Below, one piece after another: positions 17,151-25,542 of a stretch of 64,000 nucleotides of DNA. Source of the stretch: Microlunatus endophyticus (GTDB lineage: Bacteria > Actinomycetota > Actinomycetes > Propionibacteriales > Propionibacteriaceae); the NCBI RefSeq assembly GCF_014646195.1, contig NZ_BMMZ01000018.1:1-64000 (forward strand), in the 5' to 3' direction. A program made the translations under genes and the position numbers. Under the pieces are notes generated by a model, which made no database searches, was not told where the DNA came from, and saw nothing but the letters and a program-made list of their open reading frames with translations. How positions within the stretch are numbered: position 1 is the stretch's first letter; every line of letters begins with the position of its first letter.

Positions 17151-18395
17151 TCACGTGGCAGGTGTCAACTCCTTGCGTTCCAGATCGGCCGGACTCACCG
17201 GCGAAGCAGGCCGGCTGCCGCGCAGCACCAGCAGCGACGCGACCAGCAGCACCAGACCCAGCCCCGGAGTGACCGCGGCGATCAGATTCTGCCACCACAG
17301 ATAGGTCTTCTCGATGTCGTGGCCGCTCTTGAGGAATTTGTACGGTGCGGTCACCACCCAGCCGACGAACAGCCAGCCGAGGATCCGGTACCAGGTCGGC
17401 CACGCCCCACGGGTCGCGTACAACATTCCGAGGGGGGCGACCCAGACGAAATGGTGCGACCAGGACACCGGGGAGGCCAGCAGCGTCGCCAGGCCGCACA
17501 ACGACACTGCGGCAGCCTCGTCACCGCGACGATGCCAGGCGAGGGCGACCGCAACGCCGAGCACCGCGGCCAGGGCCGACAGCCCGAGTCCGAGCCCGTT
17601 GCCGATCGTGTCGTAGCCGAGGATCCGGGTGCTGGCGCCGAGGATTGACTGGTTGATCTCGTAGATGATGCTGCTGCCCAGCCCGGAGTTGCCATGGGCC
17701 AGCCGGACCCAGAACGTCACCGACGCCCGCGGTGCGATCAGCAGGGCGATGACGGCAGTGATGATCATGGTCGCGATGGCGACCGCGGCCGCCCGGAATC
17801 GGCGGATCGCCAGCAGGTAGACGAAGAACAGCCCGGGCGTGAGCTTGATCGCGGCTGCCAGCCCGACCAGCAGGCCCTCCGGCAGCCAGCGCCCACCCCA
17901 GCGGAGCAGGAACCGCGGTGTCGGCACCAGCCGGGGCCCGGGGACCAGGTCGAGCAGCACCAGGGCTACCAGGAAGGCGCCCAGCTGGCCGAACGCGACG
18001 GTCTGGTTGATCGGCTCGACCACCCGTACGGCAGCCGCGCTGATCAGGCTGAGCCGCCAGCCCTGCAAGCCGAGCCGGTGCAGGATCGCGATCACGGTCA
18101 GGGAGACCGCCACCGCCCAGCCCATCTGCAGCGCGGTATGCGGCAGCCAGGTCAGCGGCACGGCCAGGATGGCGGCGAACGGGGGATAGAGGAACGGCAG
18201 CGAGGTGCCGAGGTTGTACGGATCGGTGCCGGCCAGCAGCGCCCGGGCGGCCTTCAGATAGACGTCGAGATCGACGATCCCTGGTTTCCAGGGCACCAGC
18301 GGAGCCCCGAAACTGGTGCCCGCGACGAAGATCGCGACCAGGCCGGGCAGCAGGCAGACGGCGATGCCGCGCGCCACGCGGACGCCCGGATTCAT
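17151..18395 (-). CDS. GT87-family (DUF2029) membrane mannosyltransferase-like protein
   Basis: 414 residues, about ten membrane helices. The first extracytoplasmic loop carries the acidic VDLDVYLKAARALLAGTDPYN typical of polyprenyl-phosphate-mannose-dependent GT-C enzymes of actinobacteria, followed by PFLYPPFAAIL. NQTVAFGQLGAFLVALVLLDL and PVSWSHHFVW are further family hallmarks. Likely role: adding mannose or arabinose to lipoglycans or envelope polysaccharides on the outer face of the membrane. ATG 18395 has GGAG eight nt upstream; ATG 18446 is an alternative. Confidence 0.87.
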   Translation of the reverse strand: MNPGVRVARGIAVCLLPGLVAIFVAGTSFGAPLVPWKPGIVDLDVYLKAARALLAGTDPYNLGTSLPFLYPPFAAILAVPLTWLPHTALQMGWAVAVSLTVIAILHRLGLQGWRLSLISAAAVRVVEPINQTVAFGQLGAFLVALVLLDLVPGPRLVPTPRFLLRWGGRWLPEGLLVGLAAAIKLTPGLFFVYLLAIRRFRAAAVAIATMIITAVIALLIAPRASVTFWVRLAHGNSGLGSSIIYEINQSILGASTRILGYDTIGNGLGLGLSALAAVLGVAVALAWHRRGDEAAAVSLCGLATLLASPVSWSHHFVWVAPLGMLYATRGAWPTWYRILGWLFVGWVVTAPYKFLKSGHDIEKTYLWWQNLIAAVTPGLGLVLLVASLLVLRGSRPASPVSPADLERKELTPAT

Positions 18396-18506
18396 CGCCG
18401 CAACTCCGGCCGGAGCCCTGCCCGGGTCTTCGCCTGCAACCTCCATCGCGACCCGAACCCTACTCGTCGCGGCTTTGGATATGACCCCGAAACCCGAATT
18501 ACCGGA

Positions 18507-19325
18507 TCAAGCCACCAGAGTCTCGATCATCGCTCCGACCGCCGACTCGGCGTTGCTGCCGATCACTTCGGCGCCCTCGAGTGCCAGCAGGTCGGGGTGC
18601 GCGTCCGCCATCACATAGGGCCGGCCGACCCAGCTCAGCATCTCCAGATCATTCGGCATGTCGCCGAAGGCGGCCACCTCGTCCGGTGCCACGCCGAGCC
18701 GTTCGCAGAGCACGGCCAGGGTCGCGGCCTTGCTGACGCCGGCTGCCGCCACCTCGACCAGAGGCCGGTCGGTCGAGGAATGGGTCGCAGCGAGCCTGTC
18801 GCCCAGCACCGTGCGGACGGCGTCGGTCAGGGCGTCGGCATCGCCGGACTCCTGCAGCACCAGCAGCTTGACGAATTCTCCGCCGGCGACCAGCTCGGTC
18901 AGGTCGCCGACGTAACGCTGCGGATCGTCGCGGATGTTGAAGGTGGTGCCGTTGTAGGACAGATAGGCCGGCTCATAACCGGCCCGGATCCCGGTATCCA
19001 CGCCGAACGCCACGTCCTCGACGGCCGCGCGCAGGTCGGCGAAGGCTTCGGCGGCGACGCCTGACGGGATGGCGGACACCGAAAGGACCGAGTCCCCGCC
19101 CAGGTCGTACAGCATCGCCCCGTTGCTGGCGATCACCGTCGCCTGCGTGCGGCGCAGACCTCGTACGGGTCCCAGCAGCCGGATCGGCCGGCCGGTAGCG
19201 AACACCACCGGGATGCCGGCACTTTCCGCGGCCGCGACCGCGGCCAGATTCCGGTCACTGACCGACCCGTCGGGCGACAGGAACGTGCCGTCCAGGTCGG
19301 AGACGATCAACTTCGGGCGTCTCAT
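18507..19325 (-). CDS. HAD-superfamily Cof-type phosphatase
   Basis: 272 residues. Motif I is VSDLDGTF at residues ~8-15, motif II VFATGRP, and motif III/IV is Lys near KAATLAVL with GVAPDEVAAFGDMPNDLEML. This is the Cof/IIB group with a C2 cap, usually dephosphorylating sugar phosphates or cofactor precursors. No neighbour points to a substrate. Confidence 0.92.
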   Translation of the reverse strand: MRRPKLIVSDLDGTFLSPDGSVSDRNLAAVAAAESAGIPVVFATGRPIRLLGPVRGLRRTQATVIASNGAMLYDLGGDSVLSVSAIPSGVAAEAFADLRAAVEDVAFGVDTGIRAGYEPAYLSYNGTTFNIRDDPQRYVGDLTELVAGGEFVKLLVLQESGDADALTDAVRTVLGDRLAATHSSTDRPLVEVAAAGVSKAATLAVLCERLGVAPDEVAAFGDMPNDLEMLSWVGRPYVMADAHPDLLALEGAEVIGSNAESAVGAMIETLVA

Positions 19326-19358
19326 CTGCTCTCCACTCAGCCGCTACAACCTCGACCG

Positions 19359-20351
19359 TTACAACCGGGACCGGGGAGACTCGCTGGCGTTGGCCGTCGC
19401 CGTCTCACTCGGCTCACCGCCGCCACCGCCGGTGTTGGTCGGGCTCGGGGAGGCCGACCCGGTCATCGACGGCGACTGGCTGGGTGAGTGGTTGGTCGGC
19501 GATCCGCTGTTGGTCGGGCTCGGCGAGCCGGACTGCGGGGACGGCGAGGCCGACTGCGGTGATGGTGAGCCCGACTGGGGCGACGGTGAGGACGATTGCG
19601 GTGACGGTGAGCTGCTCTGCGGCGGCGGGCTTCCCGAACCGCCGGTCGGCGGTGGCGGTGACTGCGGAGCCTGGTTGTGGAAGATCAGGATCGCGATCAG
19701 GACTGCCAGCGCGGCCAGCAGCAACATCAGCAACCAGGACACCAGGATCGAACGCCAGCCGGCCCGGTCGTACCGGCCGGGCCAGGGCAGCGGCCAGAGT
19801 CGGGTCAGTCCCGGCTTGACCTTGTCGATCCAGTACAGCCGGTAGTCCGGTCCGCTGGCGGCACCCAGCGGCGGCAGCCAACTCAGCTGGACCGCGTTCA
19901 GGATCCGTTCCGCCTCAGCCGCAGCGGCCGGTGTGCCGTCGTAGGCCAGAGCTGCCCACGGCGCCGGCGGCCGGTCGTCGGGTGCCACCGGATGGTCCTC
20001 GGCCCGGTACTTGCGACCCATCCGGCCGAAGTCCTGGCCGCGGCCGCCGCGGGCGATCACGGTGTCGATGTGCAGTTCGTTGATCAGCCCGGCGAACCGG
20101 TCCCGGGCGGCAGCATCGGAGGCCGCACCCTCGCTCAGCAACAGCACCATCACCGGGACGTCGCCGCCCTCCGGCCGATCGGCGTGGCCGGTGAAAGCGA
20201 CCCCGGCGGGGACCGCGCCCAGCCGTCCGTCGATCCAGTAGTCACCGACCTTGGGGGGATCCTCCGGCAACAGCGGACTGATGTAGACCGAGTCGCCGGC
20301 CGGGTCTCCGGCTTGATCGGGTCCCGGCTGCTCGGACGGCTCGTTCGACAT
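19359..20351 (-). CDS. Single-pass membrane protein with Pro/Ser-rich repeat tail
   Basis: 330 residues. A cytoplasmic part of about 200 residues (VMVLLLSEGAASDAAARDRF, then a Trp-rich region) precedes one membrane helix (ILVSWLLMLLLAALAVLIAI) and an extracellular tail of ~100 residues rich in Pro/Ser/Gly/Thr, including five PQSxSPS repeats. I do not recognise the N-terminal part. ATG 20351 has AAGGA close upstream; a GTG at 20387 is less likely. It is divergent from the moxR operon by 163 bp and may belong to that envelope-related system. Confidence 0.8.
   Translation of the reverse strand: MSNEPSEQPGPDQAGDPAGDSVYISPLLPEDPPKVGDYWIDGRLGAVPAGVAFTGHADRPEGGDVPVMVLLLSEGAASDAAARDRFAGLINELHIDTVIARGGRGQDFGRMGRKYRAEDHPVAPDDRPPAPWAALAYDGTPAAAAEAERILNAVQLSWLPPLGAASGPDYRLYWIDKVKPGLTRLWPLPWPGRYDRAGWRSILVSWLLMLLLAALAVLIAILIFHNQAPQSPPPPTGGSGSPPPQSSSPSPQSSSPSPQSGSPSPQSASPSPQSGSPSPTNSGSPTNHSPSQSPSMTGSASPSPTNTGGGGGEPSETATANASESPRSRL
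19518..19622 (-). repeat. Five tandem 21-bp units encoding PQSxSPS
   Basis: The minus strand encodes PQSSSPS, PQSSSPS, PQSGSPS, PQSASPS, PQSGSPS in immediate succession. Codons differ between units (for example TCA/TCG/TCC/AGC for Ser), so the peptide period is conserved better than the DNA. It forms the wall-spanning or surface-exposed stalk of the membrane protein. Confidence 0.9.
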
Positions 20352-20514
20352 CAGGTCCTTTTCTGCTGGTGCTGTGCGGTCGTTCACAGGTGCGACGGGT
20401 ACCTATTGTGCCTGGTACCGGTGCAGTCCAAGCTTGGCCCGCGGAGATGATGGAATGGTCTGCGACAATCATCGGACACCGATCGCACGTACGGTAACGA
20501 TCCAGGAGTAGCGC

Positions 20515-21783
20515 GTGAGCAGCCCGAATACCGGCCCGCAGTACCCACCGCCCGGGAATTGGCCCGCGCCCCAGAACTCACAGCAACCCAACAGCCAGCA
20601 GCCGCCGGCCCCGCAGGGCGCGCCCCAGCAGCCGCCGGTTCAGCACTCCGCGGACAGTGCCACCCGACCGCCGGCATCCAACGGCTCCGCACCGACGCCC
20701 CGTCCGGCTACCGGAGCCAACGCCGAATCGGCCAAGCTGCTGCGCCAGGCCATCGGCCAGGTGCAGCGGGTCATCGTCGGCCAGGAGCACATGGTCGAGC
20801 AGCTGATGGTCGGCCTGCTGGCCAAGGGCCACATCCTGCTCGAGGGCGTCCCGGGTGTTGCGAAGACGCTGGCCGTGCGGAGCTTCGCGACCGTGGTCGG
20901 CGGCGATTTCGCCCGCATCCAGTTCACCCCCGACCTGGTGCCGTCCGACATCGTCGGTACCAGGATCTACCGCGCCAGCCAGGAGAAGTTCGACGTCGAG
21001 ATGGGCCCGGTGTTCGTCAACTTCGTGCTCGCCGACGAGATCAACCGGGCGCCCGCCAAGGTGCAGTCGGCGATGTTGGAGCTGATGGCCGAAGGCCAGG
21101 TGTCGATCGGCGGCGAGACCCACAAGCTGCCCAAGCCGTTCATCGTGATCGCGACCCAGAACCCGGTCGAGTCCGAGGGCGTCTACCCGCTGCCGGAGGC
21201 GCAGCGGGACCGGTTCCTGCTCAAGGTCGACGTGCCCTACCCGCGTGGCAACGAGGAATTCGAGATCCTGCGCCGGATGAGTGTCGAGCCGCCGGAGGCG
21301 ACGCCGATCCTGAATCCGGAACTGATCCGGGAGTTGCAGAAGAAGGCCCAGGACGTATTCGTGCACAATCTTGTCGCCGAATACATCGTCCGGCTGGTGA
21401 TGGCGACCCGTACTCCCAACGAATTCAACCTGCCCGACCTGGCCTCGGTGATCCAGATCGGCTGTTCGCCGCGTGCGACGCTCGGACTGGTCGCCGCCGC
21501 CCGGGCGCTGGCGCTGATCCATGGCCGCGACTACGTGCTGCCGACCGATGTCCAGGCGGTTGCCAAGGATGTCATGGCGCACCGCATCACGCTGGGCTTC
21601 GACGCTGTCGCCGACAATGTCGACACCGCCCAGGTGATCGAGCGGATCCTGGCCACCGTGCCACCGCCCACCCCGGTCTGGAATTCTGGCCAGCGCGGGT
21701 CCAACCAGGCCCAGCCCGCGGCCGGCGGGCCCGCGGCCGGCGGTTACGGCGGCTCGTACGGCGCTCAGCTGAGCCAGCGCTGA
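20515..21783 (+). CDS. MoxR-family AAA+ ATPase (set 1)
   Basis: 422 residues. MoxR ATPases act as chaperones that assemble or activate partner VWA proteins. Walker A GVPGVAKT, Walker B VLADEINRAPAK, sensor I IATQNPVESEG and arginine-finger region LPEAQRDRF are present. Both ends are low-complexity: a Gln/Pro/Ala N-terminus of ~65 residues and a Gly/Ala tail. The GTG start has AGGAG 6 nt upstream. It is the first of four plus-strand genes (MoxR, DUF58, VWA, VWA). Confidence 0.95.
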   Translation: MSSPNTGPQYPPPGNWPAPQNSQQPNSQQPPAPQGAPQQPPVQHSADSATRPPASNGSAPTPRPATGANAESAKLLRQAIGQVQRVIVGQEHMVEQLMVGLLAKGHILLEGVPGVAKTLAVRSFATVVGGDFARIQFTPDLVPSDIVGTRIYRASQEKFDVEMGPVFVNFVLADEINRAPAKVQSAMLELMAEGQVSIGGETHKLPKPFIVIATQNPVESEGVYPLPEAQRDRFLLKVDVPYPRGNEEFEILRRMSVEPPEATPILNPELIRELQKKAQDVFVHNLVAEYIVRLVMATRTPNEFNLPDLASVIQIGCSPRATLGLVAAARALALIHGRDYVLPTDVQAVAKDVMAHRITLGFDAVADNVDTAQVIERILATVPPPTPVWNSGQRGSNQAQPAAGGPAAGGYGGSYGAQLSQR

Positions 21784-21799
21784 TTCCGGGGACCACTGC

Positions 21800-22909
21800 G
21801 TGAGCTACCCGCCGCCCAATTACCCGCCGCCCAACTATCCGCCTCCTGAGGACAAGTCGCCGGCGGCGACTCCGGCGTTCAAGAATCCCGACGAGGCTCC
21901 GGGTGCGGTCGGCTCGGTCATCGGGGTGCCGTCCCGGCCGACCATCCCGCTCAACAAGCTGGCGCCCGAGGCGGCACTGCGCCGGCTCGAGCTGACCATC
22001 GTCCGCCGGCTCGAGGGCTTCCTGCAGGGCGACCATCTCGGCCTGCTGCCCGGGCCGGGCACCGACGCGAACGATGCCCGGATCTACCAACCGGGCCAGG
22101 ACGACGTCCGCAAGATCGACTGGAACGTCACCGCCCGCACCACCGTCCCGTACGTCCGCGACACGATGGCCGACCGCGAACTCGAGGTCTGGGCGATGCT
22201 GGACGTGACTCCGTCGATGAACTGGGGCACCGAGGGCGTGACGAAGCGGGACCTCGGCATCGCGGCGATCGCGACCATTGGCTTCCTCAGCCAGAAGCAG
22301 GGCGACCGGTTCGGCGGCTACATCATGCGCCCGGACAGCCTGCGCCGATTGCCGGCCCGGTCCGGACGCTCGGCCCTGTACGGGCTGCTGCGGCGGATGC
22401 TGACCGAACCGTTCGTGCCCGACCACGTGACCGGCAGCTACAGCCTGGCCCACGCCGTCGACCAGCTGGCCCGCACCCAGCGCCGCCGCGGCCTACGGGT
22501 GGTGGTCTCGGACTTCCTGACCCCGGGTGACCACGAACTCGACCCGAATGTCGAGCCGGAGTGGGAGCGGGCGATGCGCCGGCTCGCGGTCCGCAACCAG
22601 GTGCTGGCGGTCGAGGTGGTCGACAAGCGTGAGATCGAGTTCCCCGATGTGGGGGAGATGCTGATCCGCGATCCTGAGACCGACTTTGAACGCTATGTCA
22701 ATACTGGAGACGCGGCCGCCCGCGCTCGGATGGACGCCGCCAGCGCGGCGCAGCGGGAACGGATTCGGATCGCGCTGCGTCGAGCAGGTGCCGGCCACAT
22801 CCAGTTGCGGACGGACCGGGACTGGGTGGCCGACATCGCCCGTTTCGTCCTGGCCTACCGCCGGGTCGCCAGCATGTTGCACGCACCGCCACAAGGAGTC
22901 GCCAAGTGA
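21800..22909 (+). CDS. DUF58 domain protein (set 1)
   Basis: 369 residues. DUF58 proteins have a degenerate VWA fold and pair with MoxR. The DUF58 box GPGTDANDARIYQPGQDDVRKIDWNVTAR is at residues ~85-115, and the metal-site segment MLDVTPSMNWG follows. The N-terminus is three tandem NYPPP-type units (21803-21847). No membrane helix is evident, unlike the set 2 paralogue. Its GTG start lies 16 nt after moxR and its stop overlaps the VWA gene by 4 bp. Confidence 0.93.
   Translation: MSYPPPNYPPPNYPPPEDKSPAATPAFKNPDEAPGAVGSVIGVPSRPTIPLNKLAPEAALRRLELTIVRRLEGFLQGDHLGLLPGPGTDANDARIYQPGQDDVRKIDWNVTARTTVPYVRDTMADRELEVWAMLDVTPSMNWGTEGVTKRDLGIAAIATIGFLSQKQGDRFGGYIMRPDSLRRLPARSGRSALYGLLRRMLTEPFVPDHVTGSYSLAHAVDQLARTQRRRGLRVVVSDFLTPGDHELDPNVEPEWERAMRRLAVRNQVLAVEVVDKREIEFPDVGEMLIRDPETDFERYVNTGDAAARARMDAASAAQRERIRIALRRAGAGHIQLRTDRDWVADIARFVLAYRRVASMLHAPPQGVAK
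21803..21847 (+). repeat. Three 15-bp units at the 5' end of the DUF58 gene
   Basis: Directly after the GTG start, the units 21803-21817, 21818-21832 and 21833-21847 encode SYPPP, NYPPP, NYPPP. The first two differ at 2 of 15 bases and the third adds a few synonymous changes. Confidence 0.9.
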
Positions 22910-23901
22910 TCGGCCAAGTGATCGGCCAGCCGATGATCCTGGACGGTTTCTCCTTCGCCGTCCCCGGCCGGCTGCTGCTGTGGCTGGCGATCCCGGTGCT
23001 GGTCGCGGCCTACATCGTGCTGACCCGATTCCGGAACCGCCGCGGCATGCGCTTCACCAACACCTCGATGCTCGATGTCGTGATGCCCAAGCAGTCGCAG
23101 TGGCGACGGCACCTGGCGGTCACGCTGTCGATCCTCAGCCTGATCACGCTGACCGCAGCCTTCGCCCAGCCGCAGGCCCAGGTGAACGTGCCGCGCGAGC
23201 GGGCGACGGTGGTCGTGGTGATCGACAACTCGCTGTCCATGCAGGCCACCGACGTCGCGCCGAACCGGCTGGCCGCAGCCAAGACCGCCGCCACGAAGTT
23301 CATCACCTCGCTGCCGGCGAAATTCAATGTCTCGGTGGTGGCGATGGCCGGCACCGCGAATATCGTCAGCCCGCCGACCACCGATCACCAGGTCGCGATC
23401 CGGGCCATGGACACGATCAAGCTGGAGGACTCGACCGCCATCGGTGCGGGCATCGACGCCGCCCTGCGCGCGGTCGGTCAGGCGCCGAAGGATCCCAAGC
23501 ATCCGAAAACCCCGGCACCGGCCGCGATCGTGATGCTCAGCGACGGTTCCAACACCACCGGTCCGGCGCCGGCGCAGGAGGCCGTGAGGGCCAAACAACA
23601 GAAGATCCCGATCTACACGATCGCGTACGGCACCGAGAACGGCTATGTGGATCTGGACGGCAAGCGCTACACCGTGCCGCCGGACAAGGACCTGATGCAG
23701 GAACTGGCCCAGCTCAGCGGCGGCAAGATGTTCTCCGCGGCCACACCCGATGAGCTGAAGTCGGTGTACCAGAACATCGGCTCCTCGGTCGGCTACGAGA
23801 AGGCGAACCGGGAGATCACCGCCCGGTTCGCCGGCTACGGCCTGGCGCTGGCGGTGCTGGCCGCGCTCGGTGCGATCTCCCTGGGGGCGAGGTGGCCATG
23901 A
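22906..23901 (+). CDS. VWA-domain membrane protein (BatA-like, set 1)
   Basis: 331 residues. Two membrane helices at the N-terminus (GRLLLWLAIPVLVAAYIVL, and one around LSILSLITLTAAFAQP), then an extracellular-type VWA domain with MIDAS VVVIDNSLSMQATD (DxSxS form), TSLP...VSPPTTD, and LSDGSNTTG, and a C-terminal helix. It resembles Bat/aerotolerance VWA proteins that work with MoxR. The GTG start is inside a 12-bp tandem duplication and overlaps the DUF58 stop. Confidence 0.93.
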   Translation: MIGQVIGQPMILDGFSFAVPGRLLLWLAIPVLVAAYIVLTRFRNRRGMRFTNTSMLDVVMPKQSQWRRHLAVTLSILSLITLTAAFAQPQAQVNVPRERATVVVVIDNSLSMQATDVAPNRLAAAKTAATKFITSLPAKFNVSVVAMAGTANIVSPPTTDHQVAIRAMDTIKLEDSTAIGAGIDAALRAVGQAPKDPKHPKTPAPAAIVMLSDGSNTTGPAPAQEAVRAKQQKIPIYTIAYGTENGYVDLDGKRYTVPPDKDLMQELAQLSGGKMFSAATPDELKSVYQNIGSSVGYEKANREITARFAGYGLALAVLAALGAISLGARWP

Positions 23902-24908
23902 TGATGACCGGACTGATGACCGGACTGATGACCGGACAGCTGATCACTCCGATGCTGTCGTTCCTGGCCCCGGACCGGTTGTGGCTGCTGTTGCTGATCC
24001 CGGCACTGGTCGCGCTGTATCTCGGGCTCTACCGCCGCAAGGCGCAGCGCCGCAAGCAGCAGTACGGCCAGTCGATGCTGGACTTCGTGATCCCCCGGGA
24101 GTTGCCGTGGAAGCGGCACGTTGCTGTGGGCCTGTCGGTGCTCAGCCTGATGACGCTCACGGTCGCCTTCGCCAAGCCGAAGTCGACGGTCGAGGTACCC
24201 CGCGAACGTGCCACCATCGTGGTGGCGATCGACGTCTCCAACTCGATGATGGCCCAGGACGTGAAGCCGGACCGGCTGACCGCTGCCAAGGACGGGGCGA
24301 AGCAGTTCGTCCAGAGCCTGCCGGCGAAATTCAACGTCGCGGTAGTCGAATTCGCCGGCACGGCGACGATCCTGCTGCCGCCGACGACCGATCGCGGTGC
24401 GGCAGTGGCGGCGATCGAGTCGATGAAGCTGCAGCCCTCGACGGCTATCGGCGAAGGCATCTTCACGTCGCTGCAGGCGATCGCCGAGGCGCCGCCGGAC
24501 CCGGATCATCCCAACAGCAAGCCTCCGGCCAGGATCGTGCTGCTCTCCGACGGCAAGACCCAGATCGGGCGCCCGTCGGCCCAGGCCGCCGAGGCGGCCA
24601 AGGCGCAGAATGTCGAGATATACACGGTCGCGTACGGCACCCCCGACGGCTACATCGAGATCCAGGGCACCCGGCAGCCCGTGCCGGTGGACCGGCGGGA
24701 GCTGGCCGAGGTGGCCAAGATCTCCGGCGGCCAGGCCTACCGCGCCGAGTCCGCCGGCGAGTTGAAGGCCGTCTACAAGGACATCGGGTCGTCGGTCGGC
24801 AAGGTCAAGGTCGACCGGGAGGTCACCTACCGCTATGCCGGCTTCGGGCTGGTGTTCGCCATCCTCGCCGCGATCGGAGCGATCTCGCTCGGCGCCCGCT
24901 GGCCCTGA
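23898..24908 (+). CDS. VWA-domain membrane protein (second copy, set 1)
   Basis: 336 residues, clearly paralogous to the preceding gene: N-terminal membrane helices, MIDAS VVAIDVSNSMMAQDVKPDR, LLPPTTDRGAA, VLLSDGKTQIGRP, C-terminal helix ending LGARWP in both. The ATG overlaps the previous stop (ATGA). Three 12-bp repeats right at the start give several in-frame ATG codons. It ends 1 bp from the stop codon of the opposing set 2 operon. Confidence 0.93.
   Translation: MMMTGLMTGLMTGQLITPMLSFLAPDRLWLLLLIPALVALYLGLYRRKAQRRKQQYGQSMLDFVIPRELPWKRHVAVGLSVLSLMTLTVAFAKPKSTVEVPRERATIVVAIDVSNSMMAQDVKPDRLTAAKDGAKQFVQSLPAKFNVAVVEFAGTATILLPPTTDRGAAVAAIESMKLQPSTAIGEGIFTSLQAIAEAPPDPDHPNSKPPARIVLLSDGKTQIGRPSAQAAEAAKAQNVEIYTVAYGTPDGYIEIQGTRQPVPVDRRELAEVAKISGGQAYRAESAGELKAVYKDIGSSVGKVKVDREVTYRYAGFGLVFAILAAIGAISLGARWP
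23904..23939 (+). repeat. Three 12-bp units at the start of the second VWA gene
   Basis: ATGACCGGACTG, ATGACCGGACTG and ATGACCGGACAG lie head to tail (23904, 23916, 23928), encoding MTGL MTGL MTGQ. Each unit carries an in-frame ATG. The preceding VWA gene has an analogous GTGATCGGCCAA/GTGATCGGCCAG duplication at 22906-22929. Confidence 0.9.
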
Positions 24909-24909
24909 C

Positions 24910-25542
24910 CTACTGCTGGTCGCCGCGCAGCCGCGGGAACAGCAGCCAGGCGGCAACGGCCATGATCACCGCGATCACCAGGACCAGCAGTCCGGCGAAG
25001 CCGGCGCCGATGCCCTGCTGGTGGCTGTGCAGCAACTGGGCCCCGATCAGGGCCACCTGGGCGACGACCTGCACGACCAGGTAGCGGATCGCCGGAGCCC
25101 GCAGCACGGCGATCTCGATCCTGGCCCGCAGCGGCAGGTCGGCGATCACCCCGGCGAGCACCCACAGTGCCGGTGCGAGGGCGAGGACGGCGATCTGGGC
25201 CAGCGAATTCGGCGGGCTGGGTTCGATCATCCAGAACAGCCCGAGCACACCGCAGAACAGTCCGGCGGTGCCGGCAGCCGGTCGGAGCAGCACCAGCGCC
25301 AGCAGTGCGCTCAAGATCACGATCAGCACGACGCCCGGCGCGAAGGCGATGATCGCCAGGACGCCGAGCACCAGACAGCCGATCCGGTACGCCCACCCCG
25401 GTGCCGCCTGCCCGGTCTCGACCCGCACCGGCGGTTTGGGCGCGTTGATCCCGGCCCTGGCCTGCCGCGCCGAGTCCTGCCAGCGGCCGACCCGCCGTCC
25501 CACGCCGGTCGAGAGCCGGTCACCGATTCCGCCGAAGCTCAT
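24910..25542 (-). CDS. Membrane protein at the end of MoxR/DUF58 set 2
   Basis: 210 residues with about five hydrophobic helices after a basic cytoplasmic N-terminus of ~55 residues (GVGRRVGRWQDSARQARAG). I recognise no domain. The ATG overlaps the upstream DUF58 stop by 4 bp, making it the last gene of a five-gene minus-strand operon. Its stop is separated by one base from the stop of the opposing VWA gene. Confidence 0.8.
   Translation of the reverse strand: MSFGGIGDRLSTGVGRRVGRWQDSARQARAGINAPKPPVRVETGQAAPGWAYRIGCLVLGVLAIIAFAPGVVLIVILSALLALVLLRPAAGTAGLFCGVLGLFWMIEPSPPNSLAQIAVLALAPALWVLAGVIADLPLRARIEIAVLRAPAIRYLVVQVVAQVALIGAQLLHSHQQGIGAGFAGLLVLVIAVIMAVAAWLLFPRLRGDQQ

Noticed and set aside
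19518-19622. Periodic repeat considered as a CRISPR array.
   Set aside because: Period 21 bp without spacers, inside a coding frame, encoding PQSxSPS; no cas genes.
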